A stretch of 64,000 nucleotides of DNA. It comes from Fen-1258 sp041658245. GTDB lineage: Bacteria > Bacteroidota > Ignavibacteria > Ignavibacteriales > Melioribacteraceae. Made by a program: the position numbers and the translations under genes. The stretch covers positions 62,001 to 126,000 of the forward strand of contig JBBAAM010000002.1 of assembly GCA_041658245.1 (NCBI GenBank), read 5' to 3'. Below the pieces are notes generated by a model, which saw only the letters and a program-made list of their open reading frames with translations, was not told where the DNA came from and made no database searches. Positions 34,566 through 44,268 of this stretch are shown one piece after another; positions within the stretch are counted from its first letter, which is position 1; each line of letters opens with the position of its first letter.

Positions 34566-37500
34566 ATGGAATTAATGAACAATAATTTTGAAATACTTTC
34601 AAAACTTTTATCAGAAAGAATCTTACTCCTTGATGGTTCAATGGGAGTTTTTATTCAGCGATATAAATTAAGCGAAGAACAATTCCGCGGTAATCGTTTT
34701 AAGGAACATCCGGTTGATCTTAAAGGCAACAACGATATTCTTGTTTTAACTCAACCCGAAATTATTAAAGGAATTCACCAATCATACTTAGAAGCCGGTG
34801 CTGATATAATTGAGACTAACACTTTTAATGGTACTTCAATTTCCCAATCAGATTACAAAACAGAAACTCTGGTTTACGAAATAAATTTTGAAGCGGCAAA
34901 AATTGCGCGCGAAGCTATCAATGAATTTAATAAATCCCTTCCCTTTGGGGAGAGTATGGGCAGGACTGTTAAATTTGTAGCCGGTGCTCTCGGACCAACA
35001 AACAAGACTTTATCATTATCTCCCGATGTTAATGATCCCGGTTTCCGTTCGGTTACATTTGAAGAAATGTCGGCTTCATTCAAAGAACAAGCACGCGGAT
35101 TGATAGACGGCGGTGCAGATATTCTTTTAGTCGAAACAATGATTGATACATTAAATGCTAAAGCCGCTCTCTACGGAATAATGGAATTGTGTGAAGAGAC
35201 CGGAAACAAAATACCAATCATGATTTCCGGATCTATAATAGATCTCAGCGGAAGAACATTATCAGGGCAGAATACAGAAGCATTTTGGAATTCAATATCA
35301 CACACAAAAAATTTACTGAGTGTTGGACTTAATTGTTCGCTTGGTCCGAAACAAATGCGTCCGTTCATTTCTGAATTATCTCGCATCGCAAATGTTTATA
35401 TCAGCTTATATCCTAATGCCGGTTTACCAAATGAGTTCGGAGGTTATGATGAATCACCGGAAGCCATGTCTGAAGTTTTAGAAGAATATGCGCGCGAAGG
35501 ATTTTTAAATATCGTTGGCGGATGCTGCGGTACGACTCCGGAACACATTAAAGCTTTTGCAGAGATCGCAAAAAAATACCAGCCGAGAAAAATTCCAGAT
35601 GTAAAAAAATATTTGAGGTTAAGTGGACTTGAACCGCTCACACTTCGACCCGACACAAATTTTGTAAATATTGGTGAACGCACAAACGTTACGGGCTCCC
35701 GAAAATTTGCACGGCTCATTAAAGAAAATAAATATGAAGACGCATTATCAGTAGCCAAAGAACAAGTTGAAAACGGTGCGCAAGTTCTTGATATAAATAT
35801 GGACGAAGGATTGATCAACTCTGAAGAAGCGATGACAAAATATTTAAAACTACTTGCGGTTGAGCCTGATATTGCAAGAGTTCCGATAATGCTTGATTCA
35901 TCTAAGTGGAGTGTGATCGAAGCGGGGTTGAAGTGTCTTCAAGGAAAAGGAATCGTTAATTCAATTTCTATGAAAGAAGGGGAAGAAATTTTTAAGGAAC
36001 ATGCACGGAAAATTTTACGTTATGGTGCGGCGGTTGTTGTTATGGCATTTGATGAACAAGGACAAGCTGATACATTAGAAAGAAAAATTTCGATATGCGA
36101 ACGTGCGTATAAAATCTTAACCGAAGAAGTTGGCTTTTCTCCGCAAGACATTATTCTTGATCCAAATATCTTTGCAGTTGCAACGGGAATTGAAGGACAC
36201 AATCAATACGCCCTCAACTATATTGAAGCAGTCAGATGGATAAAGAAAAATTTACCTCATGCTAAAGTAAGCGGCGGTGTCAGCAATGTTTCATTTTCAT
36301 TTCGGGGAAACGATCTTGTCCGGGAAGCTATGCATTCGGCTTTTCTTTATCATGCCATAGAAGCAGGAATGGATATGGGAATTGTGAATGCGGGACAGCT
36401 TGCCGTCTATGAAGAAATCCCGAAAGACTTGCTGGAACGCGTTGAAGATGTTTTGTTAAATAGAAAAACGGACGCGACTGAAAGATTAGTTGAGTTTGCA
36501 AATAATTTAACGCAAGAAGTAAAAAGCGAGAAGCAAGAGGATGAGTGGAGAAAAGGTTCAGTAGAAGATAGACTGAAACACGCACTCATAAAAGGTATTG
36601 TTGATTATATTGATCAGGACATTGAGGAAGCCAGACAAAAATATTCTAAACCGCTGGATGTAATTGAAGGTCCATTAATGACGGCTATGAATGTTGTTGG
36701 AGATTTGTTCGGTTCCGGAAAAATGTTTTTACCTCAAGTTGTAAAAAGCGCACGTGTCATGAAAAAAGCTGTTGCTTATCTTATTCCTTTCATTGAAATC
36801 GAAAAAGAACAAAGCGGAGATACAAAAGCAAAAGGAAAAATTTTGTTGGCAACTGTGAAAGGCGATGTACACGATATTGGTAAAAACATTGTAGGAGTTG
36901 TTCTCGGATGCAACAATTATGATATCATTGATCTTGGAGTAATGGTTCCATCGGATAAAATTCTATCTACCGCAATTGAGAAAAATGTTGATGTAATTGG
37001 TTTAAGCGGATTAATAACTCCTTCGCTTGATGAAATGGTCCACATTGCAAAAGAGATGGAACGGATGAAGATAGATCTGCCGCTTCTTATTGGAGGCGCT
37101 ACAACATCAAGGCTCCACACAGCAGTAAGAATTTCTCCTGCATTCAGCGGAATAACAGTGCATGTGTTGGATGCATCGAAAAGTGTTAGCGTTGTTAGTA
37201 GTCTTTTAAATAAAGATAACAAAGAAATTTTTTCCAAAGGAATCCAAGAAGAATACGGTAAACTGAAATCGGAACATGCAAAGAAGCAATCTGAAAAAGA
37301 TTTTTTAACAATCGAACAAGCTCGCATGAATAAACTCAATATTGATTGGTCAAACTACCGGATTCAAAAACCGAATAAACTTGGTGTAACAGTCCTACAA
37401 AATTTTTCACTGGAAGAAATCCGTAAGTATATTGACTGGACACCATTCTTCATGACTTGGGAATTAAAAGGAAAGTATCCGGAGATATTTAATAACACTG

Positions 37501-38291
37501 ATTATGGTAAAGAGGCAAAGCAAATTTTTAATGATGCAAATAAATTACTCGATAGAATAATTTCCGAAAATCTGCTATCCGCAAATGGAGTGTTTGGTCT
37601 CTTCCCCGCTAACTCGTTGGAAGATGATATTGAAATCTATTCGGATGAATCACGTAAAGGAATTCTCGAAACACTCAACTCAATTCGTCAGCAAACAATT
37701 AAGTCAAAAGGGATTCCTAATATTGCTCTCTCAGATTATATCGCACCTAAAGAAACTGGCATGAAAGATTACATTGGAATGTTTGCAGTAACTACAGGAA
37801 TTGGAATTGAAAAAATAATAGAACAATTTGAGAAACAGCATGATGACTACAATTCTATTATGACAAAAGCTGTAGCAGACAGACTTGCCGAAGCATTTAC
37901 AGAATTACTTCATGAAAAAGTAAGAAATGATTTCTGGGGTTATGCGGCAAATGAAAAATTATCTAACAAAGAACTTATTACTGAAAAATATATAGGTATT
38001 CGTCCCGCACCCGGTTATTCTTCTCAGCCCGACCATACCGAGAAATTAAAAATTTGGAAATTGCTTAATGTTAAAAAAAACACTTCCATAATATTAACCG
38101 AAAGTTTAGCTATGTTTCCTGCTGCATCTGTCTGTGGTTTATATATTGCTCATCAGGATTCTAAATATTTTACAGTTGGAAAGATCGGCAAAGATCAAGT
38201 AGAAGATTACCGAAAACGTAAAGGAATAAGTCTAAAAGAAGCCGAAAAATGGCTTAGACCAATTTTAAATTATGATGAGGAGATTGGTTAA
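34566..38291 (+). CDS. metH: Cobalamin-dependent methionine synthase
   Basis: MetH transfers a methyl group from methyltetrahydrofolate to homocysteine through cobalamin. The 1241-residue product has all four modules. The homocysteine domain (1 to about 330) has LLDGSMGVFIQ and the zinc cysteines GGCCGTTPEH. The pterin domain (about 355-620) has NIGERTNVTGSRKFARLI. The cobalamin domain (about 650-900) has KGDVHDIGKNIVGVVLGC with the ligand His, and GGATTSRLHTAV. The activation domain ends near YDEEIG and has RPAPGYSSQPDH. No cobalamin or SAM riboswitch is visible in the short upstream region. A DinB-like gene begins on the next base after the stop. Confidence 0.97.
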   Translation: MELMNNNFEILSKLLSERILLLDGSMGVFIQRYKLSEEQFRGNRFKEHPVDLKGNNDILVLTQPEIIKGIHQSYLEAGADIIETNTFNGTSISQSDYKTETLVYEINFEAAKIAREAINEFNKSLPFGESMGRTVKFVAGALGPTNKTLSLSPDVNDPGFRSVTFEEMSASFKEQARGLIDGGADILLVETMIDTLNAKAALYGIMELCEETGNKIPIMISGSIIDLSGRTLSGQNTEAFWNSISHTKNLLSVGLNCSLGPKQMRPFISELSRIANVYISLYPNAGLPNEFGGYDESPEAMSEVLEEYAREGFLNIVGGCCGTTPEHIKAFAEIAKKYQPRKIPDVKKYLRLSGLEPLTLRPDTNFVNIGERTNVTGSRKFARLIKENKYEDALSVAKEQVENGAQVLDINMDEGLINSEEAMTKYLKLLAVEPDIARVPIMLDSSKWSVIEAGLKCLQGKGIVNSISMKEGEEIFKEHARKILRYGAAVVVMAFDEQGQADTLERKISICERAYKILTEEVGFSPQDIILDPNIFAVATGIEGHNQYALNYIEAVRWIKKNLPHAKVSGGVSNVSFSFRGNDLVREAMHSAFLYHAIEAGMDMGIVNAGQLAVYEEIPKDLLERVEDVLLNRKTDATERLVEFANNLTQEVKSEKQEDEWRKGSVEDRLKHALIKGIVDYIDQDIEEARQKYSKPLDVIEGPLMTAMNVVGDLFGSGKMFLPQVVKSARVMKKAVAYLIPFIEIEKEQSGDTKAKGKILLATVKGDVHDIGKNIVGVVLGCNNYDIIDLGVMVPSDKILSTAIEKNVDVIGLSGLITPSLDEMVHIAKEMERMKIDLPLLIGGATTSRLHTAVRISPAFSGITVHVLDASKSVSVVSSLLNKDNKEIFSKGIQEEYGKLKSEHAKKQSEKDFLTIEQARMNKLNIDWSNYRIQKPNKLGVTVLQNFSLEEIRKYIDWTPFFMTWELKGKYPEIFNNTDYGKEAKQIFNDANKLLDRIISENLLSANGVFGLFPANSLEDDIEIYSDESRKGILETLNSIRQQTIKSKGIPNIALSDYIAPKETGMKDYIGMFAVTTGIGIEKIIEQFEKQHDDYNSIMTKAVADRLAEAFTELLHEKVRNDFWGYAANEKLSNKELITEKYIGIRPAPGYSSQPDHTEKLKIWKLLNVKKNTSIILTESLAMFPAASVCGLYIAHQDSKYFTVGKIGKDQVEDYRKRKGISLKEAEKWLRPILNYDEEIG

Positions 38292-38765
38292 ATGGAAAGA
38301 ACATTCCGCCCCGGTGCTATCGGTGCATTGATGGATGAATACGAGCGTGTAGCTCTCGAATTAAAAAATCTATTGAGCACAATTTCTCAAGAAGAGTTTA
38401 TTAAAATTTTTGATCCGTACTCGAGAGATGAAAACTGCCGTTCTATACAATCTATAATGAAGCATGTTGTAAGCGCCGGGTATAGATACGCCGATCAAAT
38501 TTGCGATTTTTTAAAAAGACCGGTTGTAAATCATAATTATCACGTCTATAATGTTGTTCATGCAATAGATGAACTGGAAAATTTTATTTTCTTTACGGCA
38601 GGAATTGTACAAGACAACTTAAAGATGACTGACGAAGAAATCTCGGCTACTAAAAAAGAAACTCGCTGGGGTTTATACGATATTGAAATGATGTTTGAGC
38701 ATGCTATTGTTCATATTCTAAGACATAGAAGACAAATTGAAAAGTTCATGGCTTCTCAAAAATAA
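38292..38765 (+). CDS. DinB-like four-helix protein
   Basis: A 157-residue helical protein of the DinB/YfiT type, with conserved histidines in the expected places (MKHVVSAGYRYADQ and EHAIVHILRHRRQIEKFM). These can form the three-histidine metal site of the superfamily, used by some members as thiol transferases. The ATG follows the metH stop without any gap, so translation is coupled to metH. The coupling suggests a link to methionine or thiol metabolism, but this is inference. The stop lies inside a hairpin, AAAATAAATC..GATTTATTTT (38759-38785), which may end the transcript. Confidence 0.8.
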   Translation: MERTFRPGAIGALMDEYERVALELKNLLSTISQEEFIKIFDPYSRDENCRSIQSIMKHVVSAGYRYADQICDFLKRPVVNHNYHVYNVVHAIDELENFIFFTAGIVQDNLKMTDEEISATKKETRWGLYDIEMMFEHAIVHILRHRRQIEKFMASQK

Positions 38766-38890
38766 ATCTGGTACTGATTTATTTTAACAATTTTTAACTG
38801 TGATTAATCTCCATATTCTATAATTTAACTTTTATGAGAAACCTTAGTTCTCATTAAAATTTTTCTTTAACAATTCTGTACGGAGCTTTT

Positions 38891-40453
38891 ATGAAACGTA
38901 ACATTTTACTGTTAATAATCTTCTCTTTTATTTTCTCAATTCAAATTTTGTCTCAAGAAAAAATTGATTATCAAATGATGCAACGTATCCGTCAAGAAGG
39001 ACTTCAAAATTCTAAAGTAATGGAATTAATGAGTTATCTCTGTGATATATATGGACCCCGACTTGCGGCATCACCACAATTCCGCCAAGCTGGTCAATGG
39101 GCTGTTGGTAAACTAAAAGAATACGGTCTTGAAAATGCCAATATGGAATCATGGGGAACACTTGGCAGAGGTTGGGAATTAAAAAAGTTTTATGCTGCTA
39201 TGACTTCGCCGCAATACATGCCTTTTATTGCTTATCCTAAAGCTTGGACTCCGGGTTTGGAAGGAGTTGTAAAAGGAAATGCTGTGTTAATGGATATTAA
39301 ATCTGATGCAGAATTAGATGCATTCAAAGGAAAATTAAAAGGTGCGATTGTTCTTTCTAGAGGAGAACAACCGATTACTCTTGGAATGGACGCTGACGGT
39401 AAAAGATATTCTGATGAAGACCTAAAAAAATTACAACTTGCTCAAGAAGGAGGCGGACGTAATTTCAATCCTGAACAATTAGCAACTATGCGAGCACAAA
39501 GAGAATTACAACAAAAAGTTGCAAAGTTCTTAAAAGATGAAGGCGCTCTTGTTATACTTGAACCTTCAAGAGGAACAGACGGTACAATTTTCGTTCAGAG
39601 CGGTGGATCTTACAGAAAAGGTTCTGAAATGTCCTTGCCTTCTATAGTTGTTTCTGCTGAACAATACAATCGGATGGTTCGTATCGCACAAAAAAATGTT
39701 CCGGTAACTTTAGAATTTGAAATTCAAGCAAACTTTGTTGATACAGATTCTCTTGGCTATAATGTTATTGCAGAAATTCCCGGTACAGATAAAAAATTAA
39801 AAGATGAAGTAGTAATGCTTGGCGGACATTTTGATTCTTGGCATTCGGGTACCGGCGGAACTGATAACTCTTCCGGAAGTGCAATTGCAATGGAAGCCGT
39901 GCGTATTCTTAAAGCACTTAATGTTAAGCCAAGAAGAACTATAAGAATTGCTCTTTGGGATGCAGAAGAAGTAGGATTGATCGGATCGCGTAATTATGTT
40001 AAGAATCATTTTTTTGACGCAGAGAAAAAAGAAAAGAAACCGGACTACGATAAATTTGCTGCTTATTTTAATTATGATAACGGTTCAGGAAAAATTCGCG
40101 GAATATATGCACAAGGTAATTTTGCAGTTATGACTATCTTTGAAGAATGGTTGAAGCCATTTAATGATCTTGGTGCAACTACTGTTACTTTAAGAAATAC
40201 AGGAAGCACTGATCATGTATCTTTTGATGGTGCAGGACTTCCGGGATTTCAATTCATACAAGATCAATTAGAATATGATACAAGAACACATCACTCTAAT
40301 ATTGATGTTTACGATCATACAAGTAGAGCTGATTTAGTTCAATCGGCAACTATTATGGCGGCATTTGTATATAATGCGGCTATGCGCGATGAAAAACTTC
40401 CAAGAAAATATTTTGATCCAAATGCAATGCAACAACGTAGACCACAATTTTAA
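38891..40453 (+). CDS. Secreted M28-family zinc aminopeptidase
   Basis: A 520-residue exported peptidase. A signal peptide (MKRNILLLIIFSFIFSIQ, ending LSQ) is followed by MELMSYLCDIYGPRLAASPQ, then a PA-type inserted domain (about residues 130-270). The M28 catalytic domain has the metal motifs GGHFDSWHSGTGGTDNSSGS and LWDAEEVGLIGSRNYVK. Late zinc ligands are TGSTDHVSFDGAGLPGF and THHSNIDVYDH. It probably digests peptides in the periplasm or outside the cell. It is transcribed alone, with a hairpin-rich spacer behind it. Confidence 0.92.
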   Translation: MKRNILLLIIFSFIFSIQILSQEKIDYQMMQRIRQEGLQNSKVMELMSYLCDIYGPRLAASPQFRQAGQWAVGKLKEYGLENANMESWGTLGRGWELKKFYAAMTSPQYMPFIAYPKAWTPGLEGVVKGNAVLMDIKSDAELDAFKGKLKGAIVLSRGEQPITLGMDADGKRYSDEDLKKLQLAQEGGGRNFNPEQLATMRAQRELQQKVAKFLKDEGALVILEPSRGTDGTIFVQSGGSYRKGSEMSLPSIVVSAEQYNRMVRIAQKNVPVTLEFEIQANFVDTDSLGYNVIAEIPGTDKKLKDEVVMLGGHFDSWHSGTGGTDNSSGSAIAMEAVRILKALNVKPRRTIRIALWDAEEVGLIGSRNYVKNHFFDAEKKEKKPDYDKFAAYFNYDNGSGKIRGIYAQGNFAVMTIFEEWLKPFNDLGATTVTLRNTGSTDHVSFDGAGLPGFQFIQDQLEYDTRTHHSNIDVYDHTSRADLVQSATIMAAFVYNAAMRDEKLPRKYFDPNAMQQRRPQF

Positions 40454-40465
40454 TGAAGCTGCTGA

Positions 40466-40520
40466 GTGACTAAGTGCCTTAGTTCCTAAATAATTATTCT
40501 GAGGCACTAAGGAACTATTC
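40466..40520. repeat. Hairpin made of AGTGCCTTAG-type repeats
   Basis: The spacer between the peptidase and the phosphotransferase remnant carries TAAGTGCCTTAGTTCCT on one side and its near-complement CTGAGGCACTAAGGAACT on the other. Together they form a long imperfect hairpin with an AT-rich loop. The units resemble simple dispersed repeats of bacteria rather than a classical terminator. Confidence 0.5.
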
Positions 40521-40525
40521 AACCG

Positions 40526-41424
40526 ATGCAAACGATAAAACTCATAGCGGAACAATTTGAAAAATGGAGCGAAGAAAAATTAGTTTGATTTACTCCCCTT
40601 CCGGAATCCGGTTCTCCAAGAAAATACTATAGAATTGTCGGTGGAAGTAAAACTGCTATTAGCGCTTTCAATTTGGATAAACGCGAAAACCAAACGTTTG
40701 TTTATCTAACTGAGCATTTTCTAAAATACAAATTGAACGTTCCGAAAATCTATGCGACAGATTTACCGAACAATATTTATTTGCTGGAAAACCTTGGCGA
40801 TCAAACATTTTTTTTCTCGAATAAACACGGAAAGAAAATGAATTGAGTGATGAAGTAATTTCTTTCTACAAAAGAGTAATCGAAAAACTTCCCGGTTTTC
40901 AAATCACTGCTGCAAAAAAATTGGATTACTCAAAATGTTATCCAACCGCCAAGTTTGATAAGCAAGCGATGATGTGGGATTTGAATTATTTCAAATACTC
41001 CTTCCTTAAACTTACCGGTATCTCATTCGATGAAAAAAAGCTCGAAGATGACTTTAAAACTCTCACCACTTTCCTTCTTCAAGCAGATTGTAATTATTTT
41101 ATGTACCACAATTTCAACTTGCGCAACGTAATGATAAAGAATAGCGAACCGTATTTTATAGATTATCAGGGCGGATGCAAAGGTGCGCTTCAATATGACA
41201 TCGCTTCCCTTTTATTCAGTTCTAAAGCAGATATCCCTTTTTCATTGAGAGAAGAATTTCTTGAGCATTACATTGTCTCGGCAAGAAAAATAAAGTCATT
41301 CGATAAGCAAGAGTTTCTAAAATATTACTATAGCTACGTTTTAATTCGTTTGTTACAAATGTTTGGCGCTTATGGTTACCGTGGTTACTATGAAGGAAAA
41401 ACACATTTTAATTATTCAAAATAG
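40526..41424 (+). pseudogene. Aminoglycoside-phosphotransferase-family gene, decayed
   Basis: From the ATG at 40526 the frame reads MQTIKLIAEQFEKWSEEKLV and meets an in-frame TGA at 40586-40588. It then continues FTPLPESGSPRKYYRIVGGS and IYLLENLGDQTFF. A one-base loss in the A-run near 40822-40826 shifts the frame, after which RKENELSDEVISFYKRVIEK leads into the 40843-41424 frame. That part holds the kinase-like loop MYHNFNLRNVMIKN and YFIDYQGGCKGALQYD. The product stops after GYYEGKTHFN, where related proteins continue into a longer C-terminal part (often a RapZ-like domain). There are three separate lesions, so it is a genuine pseudogene. Its tail overlaps the end of murQ. Confidence 0.85.
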
Positions 41425-42331
41425 CTTTACGAACAAAACCATCTGCTTTTTTTAATCTCAATTGCGCTTCATTATAGTCAACTTTGGCAAGTATCATTAC
41501 AAGTGCGGTTTTAACGTGCCTTTTGGATTTTATTAAATATTCTTCAGCTCCTTCATATGAAACACCGGTAATAGTCATTACTATTTTTTTTGATCTTTCC
41601 ACTAATTTTTTGTTCGTCATTTGTAAATCGATCATCATATTCTCATAAACTTTTCCCAGTCGAATCATAGAAGCAGTAGTAAGCATATTTAAAACTAATT
41701 TTTGTGCAGTACCGCTTTTCATTCTTGTTGAACCCATAATCACTTCCTGTCCCACGTCAACACAAATAGCCACATCTACGTTATTCAGGTTAAAAGTTTT
41801 ACGCGGTGTACAAGTGATATATAAAGTTTTTGCACCCAGCTCACTTGCTTTTTTTATTGCACCAATTACATAAGGGGTTCTTCTGCTTGCGGCAATACCG
41901 CAAACTACATCTTTACTTTTTACTTTGGCAGATATTACATCGTTGGCACCGTTTTCTTCTTTATCTTCGGCGCCTTCTTGTGCTCTGAACATAGCTTCTT
42001 TACCGCCGGCAATATATCCTTCAATTAAGCCGAAAGGGGTTCCAAAGGTCGGCGGGCATTCTGAGGCGTCTACAACACCAAGTCTTCCGCTCGTACCTGC
42101 TCCGAAATAAAGTAATCTACCGCCATTCTTCAAAGCAGTAACAATTATTTCAACGGCTTTTTCAATATATGGTAGTTCCTTTTCTACAGCGTAAGGAATA
42201 GTTTTATCTTCATTGTTGATAATCTTCAAGATGCCGCTTATGCTTTCATTATCTATATTCATCGAATTGGCATTACGCTGTTCTGTAGATAATGAACTTA
42301 TTTCTTCAAATAATTTTTTTCTGTCACTCAT
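41408..42331 (-). CDS. murQ: N-acetylmuramic acid 6-phosphate etherase MurQ
   Basis: MurQ removes the lactyl ether from MurNAc-6-phosphate, giving GlcNAc-6-phosphate and lactate, a committed step of peptidoglycan sugar recycling. The 307-residue protein has the SIS-domain signature LLYFGAGTSGRLGVVDASEC. It also has PPTFGTPFGLIEGYIAGG, GIAASRRTPYVIGAI and MGSTRMKSGTAQKLVLNM, all family-specific. Length is normal. It opens the large recycling locus that runs to the right edge. It is preceded by an acetyltransferase gene 35 bp upstream on the same strand. Confidence 0.96.
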   Translation of the reverse strand: MSDRKKLFEEISSLSTEQRNANSMNIDNESISGILKIINNEDKTIPYAVEKELPYIEKAVEIIVTALKNGGRLLYFGAGTSGRLGVVDASECPPTFGTPFGLIEGYIAGGKEAMFRAQEGAEDKEENGANDVISAKVKSKDVVCGIAASRRTPYVIGAIKKASELGAKTLYITCTPRKTFNLNNVDVAICVDVGQEVIMGSTRMKSGTAQKLVLNMLTTASMIRLGKVYENMMIDLQMTNKKLVERSKKIVMTITGVSYEGAEEYLIKSKRHVKTALVMILAKVDYNEAQLRLKKADGFVRKAILNN

Positions 42332-42366
42332 TTTAATATCATTCCCACAATATTTAACCGTTTATA

Positions 42367-42969
42367 CTAGTTTAATAGTTTCAGACCGTAAGCTACGGAC
42401 CATTCATATTCTTTGATTATTTTGAAACCGATTCTTTCGTAAAAAAATATTGCATTAGTATTTCTTTTCCCGACTTCTAAATGAAGCGCCTGAACTTCCA
42501 TTTCAATAAGCTTGTTGCAGAATGTTTCTATTAATTTTCTTCCCATACCTTGTCCTTGCCCTTCAGGTAAAATATCAATGTGTAAATGAGCGGGATATGA
42601 GAGGAGTTCTGGTTTTGGTAAATGTCCTTTATGTATTAATCTAATAATTTTGGCATCAGGTGCGTCATCATTTTCATTGGGTAAAGGATATTTTTCTCTG
42701 AGTGACGGGAACCATTCTTTTTCAGTTTCAAGATAAAAGAATTCAGAATGATTTGTGCCTATAATATAACCGAGCGGAATATCATTATCAGCTAATATAA
42801 AAGTTAGTTCGGGATGTACAACCGCATATGGTGCTGAATAAAAATTGCCAAGTAACAGAGGATCTTTGTAAAGATCGGTTGCATCTTTGCCGCTATTACC
42901 TGTCTTTAAGCAAATTTCATATAATTTGGGAAAATCTGATTTCTTATATGGACGGATGATTAAATCCAT
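42367..42969 (-). CDS. GNAT-family N-acetyltransferase
   Basis: A 200-residue acetyltransferase with LIIRPYKKSDFPKLYEICLK at the start and the acetyl-CoA loop LPEGQGQGMGRKLIETFCNK. The end has LEVGKRNTNAIFFYERIGFK. The insert containing YPLPNENDDAPDAKIIRLIH resembles the acetyltransferase group often found with amino-sugar or glycosidase genes. It lies 35 bp upstream of murQ on the same strand, so a role in amino-sugar or muropeptide modification is plausible but not shown. The upstream region contains operator-like site A at 43098-43117. Confidence 0.8.
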   Translation of the reverse strand: MDLIIRPYKKSDFPKLYEICLKTGNSGKDATDLYKDPLLLGNFYSAPYAVVHPELTFILADNDIPLGYIIGTNHSEFFYLETEKEWFPSLREKYPLPNENDDAPDAKIIRLIHKGHLPKPELLSYPAHLHIDILPEGQGQGMGRKLIETFCNKLIEMEVQALHLEVGKRNTNAIFFYERIGFKIIKEYEWSVAYGLKLLN

Positions 42970-43339
42970 AAACTAGCCAATTGTTTTTATGAAAAATAAT
43001 TAAATCAAATCATCATTCAAGTGAAGGAATAATACAGAAATTAATAAATACTTAACAGAACTATCCTTTGGCAAATTATCATTTTTCATCCATATCTAAC
43101 CACCCAACTGTGTAGTTAGATTATCTATAAGAATTATAGATTAAGAATGTCGAAAAATCATCGAAATAAGCTACTCGTATTTATCAACTTTACAAAGTGT
43201 TTTTCATCGTATTTAATATTGAAGAAATGCATTTATGATGATTAAATTGCGAGACATTTAATACTAAGCGATCATGTTTTCTTCAATTAGTAATTAAGAT
43301 TAAGTTGGGTATGTTAAAAAAGATTCATTTGGAGACCGT
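42970..43339. other. Divergent intergenic region with two palindromes
   Basis: This 370-bp spacer lies between the acetyltransferase (minus) and the beta-propeller gene (plus). It contains operator-like site A (43098-43117) and, five bases later, a hairpin ATCTATAA..TTATAGAT (43123-43141). No reading frame or TAnnTTTG element is evident. Confidence 0.6.
43098..43117. promoter_or_regulatory. Operator-like palindrome, site A
   Basis: Read on the minus strand it is AACTACACAGTTGGGTGGTT, with half-sites CTAC and GTGG eight bases apart. It matches sites B, C and D (58539, 62760, 61853) closely, including the spacer pattern. It lies 223 bp before the propeller gene and 129 bp before the acetyltransferase gene. 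Confidence 0.6.
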
Positions 43340-44257
43340 ATGAAAAAAATATTTTTAATATTGTTCATAGCCGTGGTTCCGTTGCTTGCGCAAAAGGTAA
43401 CTGTAGTTGAAGACATAGTTTTAACAAGTTTGAGTGAAGGAAATTTTTATTATCCGACTTTAAATCCGGATGGAACCGGTGTTTTGTTCTCAAGTGAGAA
43501 CTACAAAGGATTATGGTATAAAAACTTTAGCACCGGCAAAACGGTTAAGATAACGGAAGCATTAGGCGCCGGTTACGAACCCGGTTTTGGAATCAGCAAT
43601 GAAATACTGTACAGAGACGATAAATTTGTACGAGGAAAGAAGTTCTCATCGTTAATTTCGTATGATATGGTTTCTAAAAAAGCCGCGGTATTGGAAGGTG
43701 GAATTAGAGATTTAAAGATTTGCAGAAATAACAATAATGCTTTTAATAACTATATTAAAGAAACGGAAGTTCGTTCAACATTGAATCAAAACATGCTTCA
43801 AAAAACAACTGCTTCCGAACTAATTGTATTTATCCACGATTCTAAAATTGTTCTTTCGGAAAACAATACTAAGAAAGTTCTTGAACCGCTTGGTTATGGT
43901 AATTATATCTGGGCTTCTTTATCGCCGGATAAAAGTAAATTACTGTTTACATTTGCCGGAAAGGGGACTTATGTTTCTAACTTAGAGGGAACAATATTGA
44001 AGAAAATGGGTTATGCAAATTATCCTTCATGGTCGCCGGATGGCAATTGGATTTTATTTATGAAAGATATTGATGATGGCGTTAATATTATTTCTTCAGA
44101 TGTTTACATCGCAAATTTGAATACCGGAAAGTACTTTAACCTAACATCAAGAAGTGATGATATTACGCTTTATCCAAGATGGGGAATCACAAACGCAGAT
44201 ATTTATTACAATACTGATAATGGACAAATCCGAAAAATTAAACTTAAGTACGAATAG
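43340..44257 (+). CDS. Exported TolB/PD40-type beta-propeller protein
   Basis: A 305-residue exported protein. The signal peptide is MKKIFLILFIAVVPLLAQ, and TTTGGAGACCGT precedes the ATG. PD40/TolB-like propeller blades are visible as YYPTLNPDGTGVLFSSENYK, YIWASLSPDKSKLLFTFAGK, NYPSWSPDGNWILFMKDID and TLYPRWGITNADIYY. It ends 11 bp before the T9SS-sorted amidase gene on the same strand, so the two are likely co-transcribed. It may bind cell-wall fragments or act as a scaffold for the amidase; this is inference from position. Confidence 0.8.
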   Translation: MKKIFLILFIAVVPLLAQKVTVVEDIVLTSLSEGNFYYPTLNPDGTGVLFSSENYKGLWYKNFSTGKTVKITEALGAGYEPGFGISNEILYRDDKFVRGKKFSSLISYDMVSKKAAVLEGGIRDLKICRNNNNAFNNYIKETEVRSTLNQNMLQKTTASELIVFIHDSKIVLSENNTKKVLEPLGYGNYIWASLSPDKSKLLFTFAGKGTYVSNLEGTILKKMGYANYPSWSPDGNWILFMKDIDDGVNIISSDVYIANLNTGKYFNLTSRSDDITLYPRWGITNADIYYNTDNGQIRKIKLKYE

Positions 44258-44268
44258 CCGAAGATCAT

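Noticed and set aside
40586..40588. Selenocysteine recoding of the in-frame TGA in the phosphotransferase gene
   Set aside because: The residue is not at a catalytic position, no SECIS-like hairpin was seen after it, and the gene has two further lesions.
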